A DNA stretch of 32,262 nucleotides, taken from assembly GCA_964200185.2 (NCBI GenBank), contig CAXNAD020000074.1, positions 1-32,262 of the forward strand. Direction: 5' to 3'. The position numbers and the translations under genes were made by a program. The notes beneath the pieces were generated by a model. That model did no database searches and was not told the DNA's origin. It saw only the letters and a list, made by a program, of their open reading frames with translations. This stretch comes from Choristocarpus tenellus KU-1152 (taxonomy: Eukaryota > Phaeophyceae). Shown here in pieces: positions 24,964 through 29,760 of this stretch (positions are counted from its first letter, which is position 1; each line of letters begins with the position of its first letter).

Positions 24964-27900
24964 CTCTGTTCAGGTTATGGAGGATGTTCCATCAGATGAG
25001 GTGTCATTGAAGGTGCTTCGTGCTGATGTTGGCCCTGTCACTCGATCAGATGTAGATCTGGCAGTTACTGCAGAAGGAGCTTCAATTTTTGCTTTCAATG
25101 TCAATGTCTCTGCTGCAAATGTAAAGGTGAAGGCCGGTGGGGTTTGGAGCTAGGGTTAAGGTTAGGGTTAGGGTTAATTTTTTTGTAATATTTCAATTAC
25201 TCAATTACTAGTACTCCTTGTGCTTTTAGTATCTAACCCTAACCCTAACCCTAAGTACAAATGCGTATCTAACCCTAACCCTAACCCTAAGTACAAATGC
25301 GATAGGGAGGGTATTGTGTTAATGATGTTAACCCTATAACCCTAATGGTGTTGGTGGGAGGGGAAAAAGGAGATGGTGGTTGGTTGAATGACATACATTC
25401 GTTAATACTGTAATTTTTAATGTAGATAGATAGTTTAAGCTTTTTTTGTTCATATTTGGAGTATAGGTTTTGTGGGTATGGGTGAACCAAACTTGTCATG
25501 CTTGCTTAGTGTTTACCTTTTGGGTTTCAGGGATGAAAAGGCATTCCTTGTGTTGAAGTGAACACAATGCAGATTTTAGGGTTAGGGTTAATAGTCTGAT
25601 CTGAAATGAACTCCTATGGTTGAAACCGCATCAATGACAGTGATAACCCTAACCCTAAGTGAAAAAAAATGATCTACTTGCGTGTTATTTTTATTATTTA
25701 TTTTGCTCATGTAATGGTTTGGCTACTTGTATTGTGAGGGCACTATACCCTAGAATGACAAGAGATGGCTCAATACCCCTAACCCTAACCCTATTCATTT
25801 TACTCTACAAATATCTAGGTATGTAGAATATATAAATAAAAATAAATAAATCCGGGATATATTAAATATGTAACGTGCTTCATGTTTGTCTTTCCCTTGG
25901 GTGTTCTTCTCACTTGGAAGGCATACGCACAACAACAAAATGTGCAAATACACAGTCATGATGTCATCTACCGGTTTGAGGAGGATGCTCGTTCTGTCAT
26001 GTCTGCAATGTTACCCTTACAGAAAGAAGATGTCTTGGTGGGTGCTGCTGAGGTATTACAGGTGAGGGCAGTGACTTGGCATTTATTGTATTTTTTGTTG
26101 TTGAAATAAATTGTTCTTCAAGGGACAGGCTTGTCATCTACTATACTTACTGTCTTTATCACCATTATTACTATTAGTAGTATTGTTGTTCTCCTTCCTT
26201 TGGGGGTGGACCATTTTTGGTTTGTTCCTTTATTGATGATATCATTTTTGATGTTGTATGATAGATGTTAGGGTTAGGGTTAGGGTTAGGGTTAGTATGA
26301 TAGATATTATGGTTCGAGTATGTTGTATGATAGATGGGGTATGTGGTGAGTGTTGTTTTTACTTGAATGTGGTGCAAACTGAACACATGCACTCTTTTAA
26401 TACATCTAATTGCCTCTCTTCCCCCCCCCAAAAATAGGGTTAGGGTTAGGGTTAGTACGGTGAATATCCTATGTGATGTGTTATGCCTGATTTGTCTTGA
26501 TTTGCATGATTGCCCTTCATGTCGATGCCCACATTGAGTTTTTCTTTTTCTTATTTTGTATCTTAGGGCTAGGGTTATTTTCCTAGATATCTTTTTCTTT
26601 TCCTCATCCTCCCTTTAATACACAGGTTTTAGGTCACCTCTGACTAACGTGAATAGCACAAATATAACCCTAACCCTAACATTTCATGTATTTTCTTCTA
26701 TAGTTGCCAGTTGGAGGGAGGGAGACAGAGTGGCTCCAAGTTTTGTAACATATTACATCTCACCCTTGACCCTAATGCTACATACAATTGGGAAGTGGAA
26801 TGAATAATGTAGAATGTCCACAGAGGATATTTCTGTATCTTAAACAAAATTGGTTGGGGTGCAAGTGATTCATCAGGTTTATGAGGTGAATGCAGATTAT
26901 GGTGGAGCTCTGATGATGTTGACTGTATGTAGAAAGTGGTGTAATGTTTTTGAAGTTGTTACCCCTCTGCTACAAAGCCAGCTACATAGCTGTTCAACAA
27001 GCTAGTGTGAGATAATAACAATGTTTATAGGCAAACAAATGATTGACCTACCTGTGTCCTACACGTGTTGCCCTGTGAGTTGTCGCAAGAATAGGTGTGG
27101 TTTGTTTGTACAGTAATAATGCCCCACCTAACCCTAACCCTAACCCTAAGTATTTCTTGTTGTAACATGACGATCATGTAATCCAAGATTAAGGTATACA
27201 ATTGGGTTGTAGTCAAGCATTTATTTTTAAGCTATTTTTTTCTTCTATAAAGTGCTCTATGATTTACGTGTTTAAAGCTTTATGACAGTGCTCAGTGTTT
27301 CCCCATGACAGCCTTGTGATTATCAGTGCTTCTCAACTTATTCGAAAACTCCAATAGAGTGATTCAATTGGGATAAATTCGTATATAATCATTTTCATGG
27401 AACACTCAACTGTTCTTTCAGTTATCAATACTGTCAAGTTCCTAACCCTAACCCTAACTCTAAGGTATACAAGTACGTCGGACCAAAAATAATTATTTTT
27501 TACTTTTTTATGTTCAATCTTTTACTCAGACTTGATCCCAAATCCTTGAGCAGTCATTCACCCTTTCACAAAAAGAGTGTAGATATGGTTGTATGGTTGT
27601 ATGATCATTCAGATATCTTCCTTTCAGAATGTGCCATTTACAAGTTAAGACACTTTCAGAACAGTCAGTGCGATGTCCATGATATGGGCTTGTTGTTTTC
27701 ATAACAATAGGTAGGGTTTTTTGTGCCTTTACAGGACAATTCACAACATTTTTGTAAATCACTACCTGATATTGTATGACATTGGATTGCATGCTTATTT
27801 ATTGTTTCTCCTGTGTTGTCATGGTCTGTTATTGACCCCTCCTCTCAACTTTCTTTAAATTCACAGTAAGGGGCAATCCATGTATGGTCTTTTTTTCTGA

Positions 27901-28664
27901 GGTCCATCAACCCTAAACCTAAACTTGACCCTAACCCATCTTCTTTTGCGCCCATTTTTTTCTGTTTGTACACACATGTATGCATCCATATGGACTGTTT
28001 GTTATCTGTCTGTTGTCTGTTTATTCCAGCTCTTTGATACCGTCAGTAAAGGCAATCAACGTAATGTAGTCGCAGGCTGCAATGTCACACAGGGGAAGCT
28101 CAAGCGCTCAGAGACATTCCGGGTGCTGCGAGGTGGGAAGATTTTGTTTGATGGGGACAGGGCCAAGTCCATGAGGCGATTCAAGGATAAAGTCAACGAA
28201 GTTGCAAACGGAAAGGTGTGTTTCAGTTTTAGTGTGGTGGATCTTGGTATTAACTTGGGGTGGGTGGTGAGGTGGTACTATTAAATAGGACATTCGTTAC
28301 CCGTACCTTCTTAAATCCTCTCCCTCATTTGTAGCTCCTCACATTCTGAGTGACTTAATTATGTGCACCTTTTTTTGTAGTGTGCATCATATATATCATG
28401 TATATGATGGATATGGATATCAAAAATCATCTTTTTTTTTTATCCATCAAGTGGTTATTTTTATTGTTATTGGTTGAGTCATACTTCCTTGTCTCTGCTT
28501 TGACCACTCTCTTATTATCATCCTTGTCTGCCTTCCTGTCTGCTGAATTGATATGTTTGCCTTTCGAAAAGGAGTGTGGCCTGTCCTTAAACAGTTTCAA
28601 TGACTATGAGGTGGGGGACATCATTGAGTGCTACTCTGTGAAAGAGGTCAGGCGTACTCTATGA
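5278..28664 (+). CDS. MTIF2: Organellar (probably mitochondrial) translation initiation factor IF-2, 21 exons
   Basis: This GTPase delivers initiator tRNA to the small organellar ribosomal subunit and promotes subunit joining. Exons are listed separately; the joined frame gives about 1,077 residues with the longer exon 1. Approximate layout: Arg-rich presequence (1-40), charged extension (to about 420), IF2_N (about 420-480), GTPase domain (about 500-680) with [13 protein letters not shown] and TKID, domain II (about 680-760), a long Ala/Glu-rich linker, domain III (KADGYGS region), and a C-terminal tRNA-binding domain with [10 protein letters not shown] and the family-typical ending EVRRTL. 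ATG 5278 is the first ATG after an in-frame TAG at 5266-5268. The start lacks a hydrophobic signal peptide, which favours mitochondrion over a complex plastid. About 86% of the span is intron. The main uncertainty is the N-terminal exon set, not the identity. Confidence 0.93.
6014..6108 (+). CDS. MTIF2: IF-2 exon 2
   Basis: Acceptor ccactccaag|GTT and a near-ideal donor GACAG|gtaagt bracket 95 nt (phase 0 in, phase 2 out) reading [14 protein letters not shown] onward. The frame is open only from 5981 and this AG is the only acceptor that fits phase 0. The two-base overhang joins in frame to exon 3. The segment is charged and has no recognised domain. A 116-codon antisense frame covers the same region. 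Confidence 0.6.
6336..6590 (+). CDS. MTIF2: IF-2 exon 3: first copy of a duplicated N-terminal exon
   Basis: Acceptor gacag|G CAG ATG and donor GAAAG|gtgagc give 255 nt, phase 2 in and out. It encodes a Ser/Pro/Lys-rich stretch including [20 protein letters not shown] and ends [12 protein letters not shown]. Exon 4 repeats the same pattern, so the two are probably a tandem exon duplication. Low-complexity N-terminal extensions are usual in IF-2 and are not expected to be catalytic. Confidence 0.8.
6591..7934 (+). other. Intron 3 (may hold an extra exon at 7439-7684)
   Basis: Contains a 9-bp repeat (ctgagaaat, three copies, 6741-6771) and a 12-bp repeat (gtacattaatca/gaacattaatca, about four copies, 7099-7153). 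Telomere-type arrays lie at 7352-7366, 7801-7816 and 7841-7853, with a degenerate C-rich array at 7873-7905, 30-60 nt before the exon 4 acceptor. Confidence 0.75.
7439..7684 (+). CDS. Candidate extra or alternative IF-2 exon between exons 3 and 4
   Basis: A 98-codon open frame in intron 3 has a phase-matched acceptor (gttttcaccag|G) and donor (GTTGT|gtgaag). It would insert 246 nt in phase 2, so it could be included or skipped without breaking the frame. The coding reads [20 protein letters not shown] and onward, with protein-like composition but no recognised domain. Against it: it contains a telomere-like stretch (ccctaaccct, about 7557-7569), which no accepted exon has, and it is not similar to exons 3 or 4. 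Confidence 0.35.
7935..8204 (+). CDS. MTIF2: IF-2 exon 4: second copy of the duplicated N-terminal exon
   Basis: Acceptor cctgcgcag|A and donor GGAAG|gtgagg give 270 nt, phase 2 in and out. It contains [20 protein letters not shown] and ends [12 protein letters not shown], paralleling exon 3 ([19 protein letters not shown] and [12 protein letters not shown]). The same phase at both ends is what an in-frame exon duplication requires. Ser/Pro-rich, with no catalytic motif. Confidence 0.85.
8205..9832 (+). other. Intron 4
   Basis: Telomere-type arrays at 8211-8235 (immediately after the donor), 8547-8560, 8835-8847 and 9161-9170. Also an aactgt hexamer run (about 8566-8597) and an 11-bp minisatellite (8735-8833). 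TA-rich elsewhere. The minus-strand frame at 9257-9535 has no family and is taken as chance. Confidence 0.8.
8735..8833 (+). repeat. 11-bp minisatellite, about 9 copies
   Basis: Unit TCAAGTGTGTG alternating with TCAAGTGTAAG, nine near-perfect copies inside intron 4. It runs directly into a CCCTAA array at 8835-8847. Confidence 0.9.
9833..9938 (+). CDS. MTIF2: IF-2 exon 5: basic linker
   Basis: Acceptor cctggaccag|C and donor GTTAGG|gtgaga give 106 nt, phase 2 in and phase 0 out. It reads [20 protein letters not shown] followed by more basic residues (five Arg and two Lys in a row). This cluster just before the IF2_N domain could contact RNA; that is inference. Confidence 0.85.
9939..10249 (+). 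other. Intron 5
   Basis: 311 nt with two G-strand telomere arrays: 10055-10088 (TTAGGG units interrupted by gagatgg) and 10149-10170 (three full units). Confidence 0.8.
10250..10291 (+). CDS. MTIF2: IF-2 exon 6: 42-nt exon
   Basis: Short phase 0/0 exon bounded by ttcatacaag|AAT and GAG|gtgttc, encoding [14 protein letters not shown]. The Pro-rich peptide is a typical spacer before IF2_N. A small exon like this is easy to miss, but it keeps the frame from exon 5 to exon 7. Confidence 0.75.
10292..10960 (+). other. Intron 6
   Basis: Telomere-type arrays at 10483-10499, 10631-10646, 10704-10726 and 10913-10930. The last lies 31-48 nt before the exon 7 acceptor, which otherwise has a poor pyrimidine tract. 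Confidence 0.75.
10961..11148 (+). CDS. MTIF2: IF-2 exon 7: IF2_N domain
   Basis: Encodes [20 protein letters not shown], then [20 protein letters not shown] and the rest of an IF2_N-type helical domain. The family pattern is V-x-ELA-x-x-M followed by a second LG element and a final acidic helix (here AEVLAYDL). Phase 0 in, phase 2 out (ACAAA|gtgaga). The acceptor gatgaggaag|TTG is the only AG giving phase 0 next to the domain start. Confidence 0.85.
11149..11853 (+). other. Intron 7
   Basis: Telomere-type arrays at 11202-11222 (G strand), 11461-11477, 11651-11673 and 11694-11713 (C strand). A 12-bp minisatellite (tgtaaatgtaac units, 11777-11833) ends about 20 nt before the exon 8 acceptor. 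Confidence 0.8.
11777..11833 (+). repeat. 12-bp minisatellite next to a 3' splice site
   Basis: About 4.5 copies of a TGTAAATGTAAC-type unit ending about 20 nt before the AG of exon 8. Each unit contains GTAAC or GTAAA, which could act as branch-point-like sequences. Confidence 0.85.
11854..12034 (+). CDS. MTIF2: IF-2 exon 8: start of the GTPase domain (G1, G2)
   Basis: Phase 2 in (atctgtcag|A), phase 0 out (TTTGTG|gtgagt). Reads [20 protein letters not shown], an intact P-loop (G1), then [12 protein letters not shown], the G2/switch region. Bacterial IF-2 usually has EAGGITQHIGA, so Gly to Ala and His to Lys changes are present. The P-loop and the Thr of GIT are intact, so nucleotide binding is expected. 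Confidence 0.97.
12035..14820 (+). other. Intron 8, the longest intron (2,786 nt)
   Basis: Contains a large 13-bp minisatellite (12251-12616) and at least eleven telomere-type arrays in both orientations. Clear ones are 12649-12661, 13134-13148, 13247-13264, 13411-13425, 13441-13456, 13949-13963, 14120-14152, 14197-14218, 14465-14478, 14493-14507 and 14572-14584. Also a ttagttaaa-type AT repeat (about 14275-14320). The acceptor has a strong poly-T tract. No exon is expected, since G2 and G3 join directly across it. Confidence 0.85.
12251..12616 (+). repeat. 13-bp minisatellite, about 28 degenerate copies
   Basis: Consensus about NRTGATTACATTA, with a few 11- or 15-bp variants. It covers some 365 bp of intron 8. 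Variation among copies indicates an older array. Confidence 0.9.
14821..14967 (+). CDS. MTIF2: IF-2 exon 9: G3 and core beta strands
   Basis: Phase 0/0, bounded by tttttttcag|GTG and GTGGAG|gtaacc. Contains [10 protein letters not shown] (G3) and [17 protein letters not shown], which match IF-2 closely. The family's MRARG after G3 reads MRRSA here. Confidence 0.97.
15443..15540 (+). repeat. Compound 24/30-bp tandem repeat containing telomere units
   Basis: Units start cttgtgtgttgtgcaaccct. Copy 1 is 24 bp (15443-15466), copies 2 and 3 are 30 bp (15467-15496, 15497-15526) and copy 4 is partial (15527-15540). Copies differ by exactly one 6-bp telomere unit. Confidence 0.9.
15997..16109 (+). 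repeat. 42-bp tandem repeat, about 2.7 copies
   Basis: Units begin at 15997, 16039 and 16081, each with agttatgatagatttcacag or a one-base variant. The two full units end in a GGTTAGGG segment. It directly abuts a TTAGGG array at 15983-15998. Confidence 0.9.
16486..16542 (+). CDS. MTIF2: IF-2 exon 10: helix and start of G4
   Basis: 57-nt phase 0/0 exon (cattcaccag|GTG, AAAG|gtatga) encoding [19 protein letters not shown]. Joined to exon 11 it gives VAVTKID at the G4 position, where IF-2 normally has VAVNKID. [N/T]KxD is tolerated in GTPases in general, but T is uncommon in this family. Confidence 0.93.
16543..17503 (+). other. Intron 10
   Basis: TA-rich, with one telomere-type array (17023-17034) and a degenerate aaccctgac near 17427, about 75 nt before the acceptor. 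A possible 10-25 nt micro-exon at about 17348-17372 was rejected because G4 joins directly across the intron. Confidence 0.75.
17504..17614 (+). CDS. MTIF2: IF-2 exon 11: end of G4 and following helices
   Basis: Phase 0/0 (ctctcctcag|ATT, GTACCG|gtaagg). Starts [20 protein letters not shown] and ends [10 protein letters not shown], which aligns with the IF-2 pattern ...LLEHGVVPEEWGGDT-x-x-VP. Confidence 0.97.
17615..18566 (+). other. Intron 11
   Basis: Very TA-rich. A telomere-type array lies at 17862-17876 and a four-unit CCCTAA array at 18500-18527, 39-66 nt before the exon 12 acceptor. Confidence 0.8.
18567..18656 (+). CDS. MTIF2: IF-2 exon 12: G5 and end of the G domain
   Basis: Phase 0/0 (ggttcaag|GTG, AGTCAG|gtatga). 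Reads [20 protein letters not shown] then [11 protein letters not shown]5 is SAV where bacterial IF-2 has SAK; the rest closely follows the family. Confidence 0.97.
18657..19382 (+). other. Intron 12
   Basis: Telomere-type arrays at 18711-18726, 18758-18773, 19158-19174 and 19241-19252, plus a TTA repeat (about 19263-19290). Confidence 0.8.
19383..19519 (+). CDS. MTIF2: IF-2 exon 13: domain II, first half
   Basis: Phase 0 in (ttcgtgcag|GCA), phase 2 out (AAGAT|gtgagc). Reads [20 protein letters not shown] and later [18 protein letters not shown], a classic EF-Tu-like domain II beta barrel of IF-2. Confidence 0.97.
19520..20563 (+). other. Intron 13
   Basis: Telomere-type units at 19587-19601, about 19865-19876 and about 20157-20168, a tgatgttt/tgattgat repeat (about 19985-20050) and a 23-bp minisatellite (20195-20350). 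Confidence 0.8.
20195..20350 (+). repeat. 23-bp minisatellite, about 6.8 copies
   Basis: Near-perfect copies of a unit beginning catacatatatacataatac. The Tyr/Cys/Val-repeat peptides predicted on the minus strand here are artefacts of this array. Confidence 0.95.
20564..20637 (+). CDS. MTIF2: IF-2 exon 14: domain II continued
   Basis: 74-nt exon (actaacacag|G, TTTAAAG|gtgaga). The split codon with exon 13 gives Met, then [20 protein letters not shown] and IGFK, matching the family pattern (D/N)xxGKxVKEAxPSxPVxVxG. Confidence 0.96.
20638..22541 (+). other. Intron 14
   Basis: Telomere-type arrays at about 21161-21173, 21572-21593, 22155-22171, 22271-22286, 22431-22450 and 22473-22489. The last ends about 52 nt before the acceptor. 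Also a TAGTA-type satellite (21766-22032). Confidence 0.8.
21766..22032 (+). repeat. TAGTA-type satellite with an 80-bp higher-order copy
   Basis: Pentamer-like tagta/gtgta/ttata sequence. A segment of about 67 bp at 21885-21951 recurs perfectly at 21965-22031 (period 80). Confidence 0.9.
22542..22651 (+). CDS. MTIF2: IF-2 exon 15: end of domain II and start of linker
   Basis: Phase 1 in (ttgctgtcag|GC), phase 0 out (GTACAG|gtttga, a weak donor). Starts [20 protein letters not shown], matching G(V/L)PxAGDExxVVxxEKxA of IF-2. Confidence 0.95.
22652..23213 (+). other. Intron 15
   Basis: Poly-T rich, with an ataata trinucleotide run (about 22876-22902), degenerate CCCTAA arrays at 23108-23137 and a GT-rich tract just before the acceptor. 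Confidence 0.8.
23214..23330 (+). CDS. MTIF2: IF-2 exon 16: expanded linker, first part
   Basis: Phase 0/0 (gtgtgttag|GAA, GCTAGG|gtgaga). Begins [20 protein letters not shown] and continues with Ala/Arg/Glu-rich helix-forming sequence. The position between domains II and III is normally a linker of some 30-35 residues. Confidence 0.93.
23331..24183 (+). other. Intron 16
   Basis: A four-unit TTAGGG array (23346-23372) starts 16 nt after the donor. A catacata run (about 23690-23712), a CCCTAA array (24009-24023) and a GCT-ACT repeat (about 24027-24056) follow. A 128-codon minus-strand frame (23596-23982) includes repeat-derived sequence and is probably chance. Confidence 0.8.
24184..24378 (+). 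CDS. MTIF2: IF-2 exon 17: expanded linker and start of domain III
   Basis: Phase 0/0 (ttttccag|AAA, GACCAG|gtgatg). An Ala/Glu/Lys-rich segment (for example [20 protein letters not shown]) is followed by [17 protein letters not shown], the start of domain III (bacterial pattern IxKADVQGSxEA). Confidence 0.95.
24379..24973 (+). other. Intron 17
   Basis: Telomere-type arrays at 24668-24682, 24699-24711 and 24776-24788. A CT-then-GT dinucleotide run (about 24930-24963) forms the pyrimidine-rich tract of the exon 18 acceptor. Confidence 0.8.
24974..25126 (+). CDS. MTIF2: IF-2 exon 18: domain III
   Basis: Phase 0/0 (ctgttcag|GTT, GTAAAG|gtgaag). Reads [20 protein letters not shown] then [13 protein letters not shown], matching IF-2 domain III (VxxxGVGxIxExDVxLA...GFNV). 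Confidence 0.97.
25127..25920 (+). other. Intron 18
   Basis: G-strand array at 25151-25176, a perfect 2 x 36-bp duplication carrying CCCTAA arrays (25229-25300), and further units at about 25328-25345, 25576-25590, 25645-25658 and 25778-25794. Confidence 0.85.
25229..25300 (+). repeat. Perfect 36-bp tandem duplication containing (CCCTAA)3
   Basis: Unit 1 (25229-25264) and unit 2 (25265-25300) are identical. Each has gtatct, three aaccct units and aagtacaaatgc. The lack of differences suggests a recent event. Confidence 0.95.
25921..26061 (+). CDS. MTIF2: IF-2 exon 19: domain III to domain IV connection
   Basis: Phase 0/0 (tcacttggaag|GCA, TTACAG|gtgagg). Contains [20 protein letters not shown] and ends [12 protein letters not shown], matching the family pattern of a long helix followed by GxAEVxxxF. 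Confidence 0.96.
26062..28029 (+). other. Intron 19
   Basis: Telomere-type arrays at 26268-26296 (four G-runs), 26435-26457, about 26685-26700, 27127-27149, 27442-27458 and 27908-27937 (degenerate, about 90 nt before the acceptor). A coding-like patch lies at 26844-27005. Overlapping frames at 27510-27792 have no recognised family. Confidence 0.8.
28030..28215 (+). CDS. MTIF2: IF-2 exon 20: C-terminal tRNA-binding domain
   Basis: Phase 0/0 (ttattccag|CTC, GGAAAG|gtgtgt). Reads [20 protein letters not shown] then [11 protein letters not shown] and [15 protein letters not shown]. This is the C2-type beta barrel that recognises the formyl-methionyl end of initiator tRNA in bacterial IF-2. The AGC-V-G-KR core and the RFKDxVxEVxxG motif are intact. 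Confidence 0.98.
28216..28571 (+). other. Intron 20
   Basis: 356 nt, poly-T and pyrimidine rich. With intron 1 it is one of only two introns in which I find no telomere-type array. Confidence 0.8.
28572..28664 (+). CDS. MTIF2: IF-2 exon 21: C-terminus and stop
   Basis: Acceptor cgaaaag|GAG, then [20 protein letters not shown] and [10 protein letters not shown] with TGA at 28662-28664. It matches the family ending ECGIxxxNxxDxxxGDxIExxxxxEVxRTL, so the gene ends naturally here. Confidence 0.98.
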   Translation, partial: ECGLSLNSFNDYEVGDIIECYSVKEVRRTL

Positions 28665-29760
28665 AGTAGATACAAGGCATCTGTGCTGATGAGGAAAATA
28701 GTCTTACTGTCTGTGTGTGTATGTGTGTGTGTTTGTGTTCTCTGTTTTTCTGTGGTCCCGGATGGATGGATGGATGGATGGATGTATTTTTGTGGTCCTT
28801 CACATATTTTCTCTCGTTCATGACCGTATGCTATTATTCATATTATTGTTTGGGATGTGTTTTTGGAAGACCTTAATCGTGAGTGTTGACTTTATCTGTT
28901 AGGGTTAGGGGTAGGGAGAGAGGAAAGCGTTACCATGACCTGATTGTACAGCTGATGACCAGTAGAGAGCGAGGATAGACACTGAACAAGTCTTAGTGCT
29001 TCGCCTCAAGTCAAGAAAGAGCTGGATTTTAAGTGGTATGTGAAGTTGAAGCAGATTCTGAGTGCTCCTGTTACATGATATGTTGATGTGTTTGTTCTCT
29101 TTGCTTTCCCAAGGAATATGAACTAGTTGACTTCCTGTTGCAAGAATTTTGAGTGTACTGATGTAAAGTAATTCTTGGAATTAGCTTTGGCATATTCCTT
29201 GAGAGTACGATTTTGTCATAACTTGTTGTACTTGCTGAATTTGCAGGAGGAGCAACGCATACAAGGTCATTGAGCAGTAGCAACATTAGCTATTGCTCAG
29301 TTCTTTTCATTTTTATTCCATCTATTGTAATACCCCAACCTTTCTTATCTTGTTGCTGTGAGGAAGGAAACTGGTGTGTCAGTGTCGGAAAACATGATGT
29401 TGAGGTAGGTTATATACTCCTGATCCATGATCAAGGCTGGTCATCTCGTTCCTGAACTATGACCCTTATTTCCTGTATCATATTGCGCTCAAACTGAGAC
29501 CCTAACCCTAACCCTTTCTGTCATATCACACATACTATAATGTGTACCTTTTTGTTCTCCTCTATGGATACTTCTTGTTGTATACATTATGGTAATGTTC
29601 TTTTTTTTAAACTTTTATATGATCTTGGAGGACCAGTGATTTAAGATGCAAAATACGTAGGTGAGTATGTAAGATGTAATACACTCACGTAAGGTAAGGC
29701 GAATTTCGACAAATGCCTCGCAAAGTGCAACAACTTTACCCCTAACCCCTGTTTTTTGTT
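28665..29760 (+). other. 3' flank of the IF-2 gene with telomere-type repeats
   Basis: Probable 3' UTR and downstream sequence. A ggat repeat (about 28759-28784) and telomere-type arrays at 28899-28917, 29498-29515 and 29741-29750 are present; none occurs further right. No AATAAA is seen close to the stop. Short coding-like patches occur at 28913-29081, and gctttcccaag at 29104-29114 resembles a splice acceptor. No gene is supported. Confidence 0.5.

Noticed and set aside
6295-29750. Window as a true chromosome end or telomere
   Set aside because: Arrays are only 2-4 units, occur in both orientations and are interleaved with intact exons; they are interstitial.
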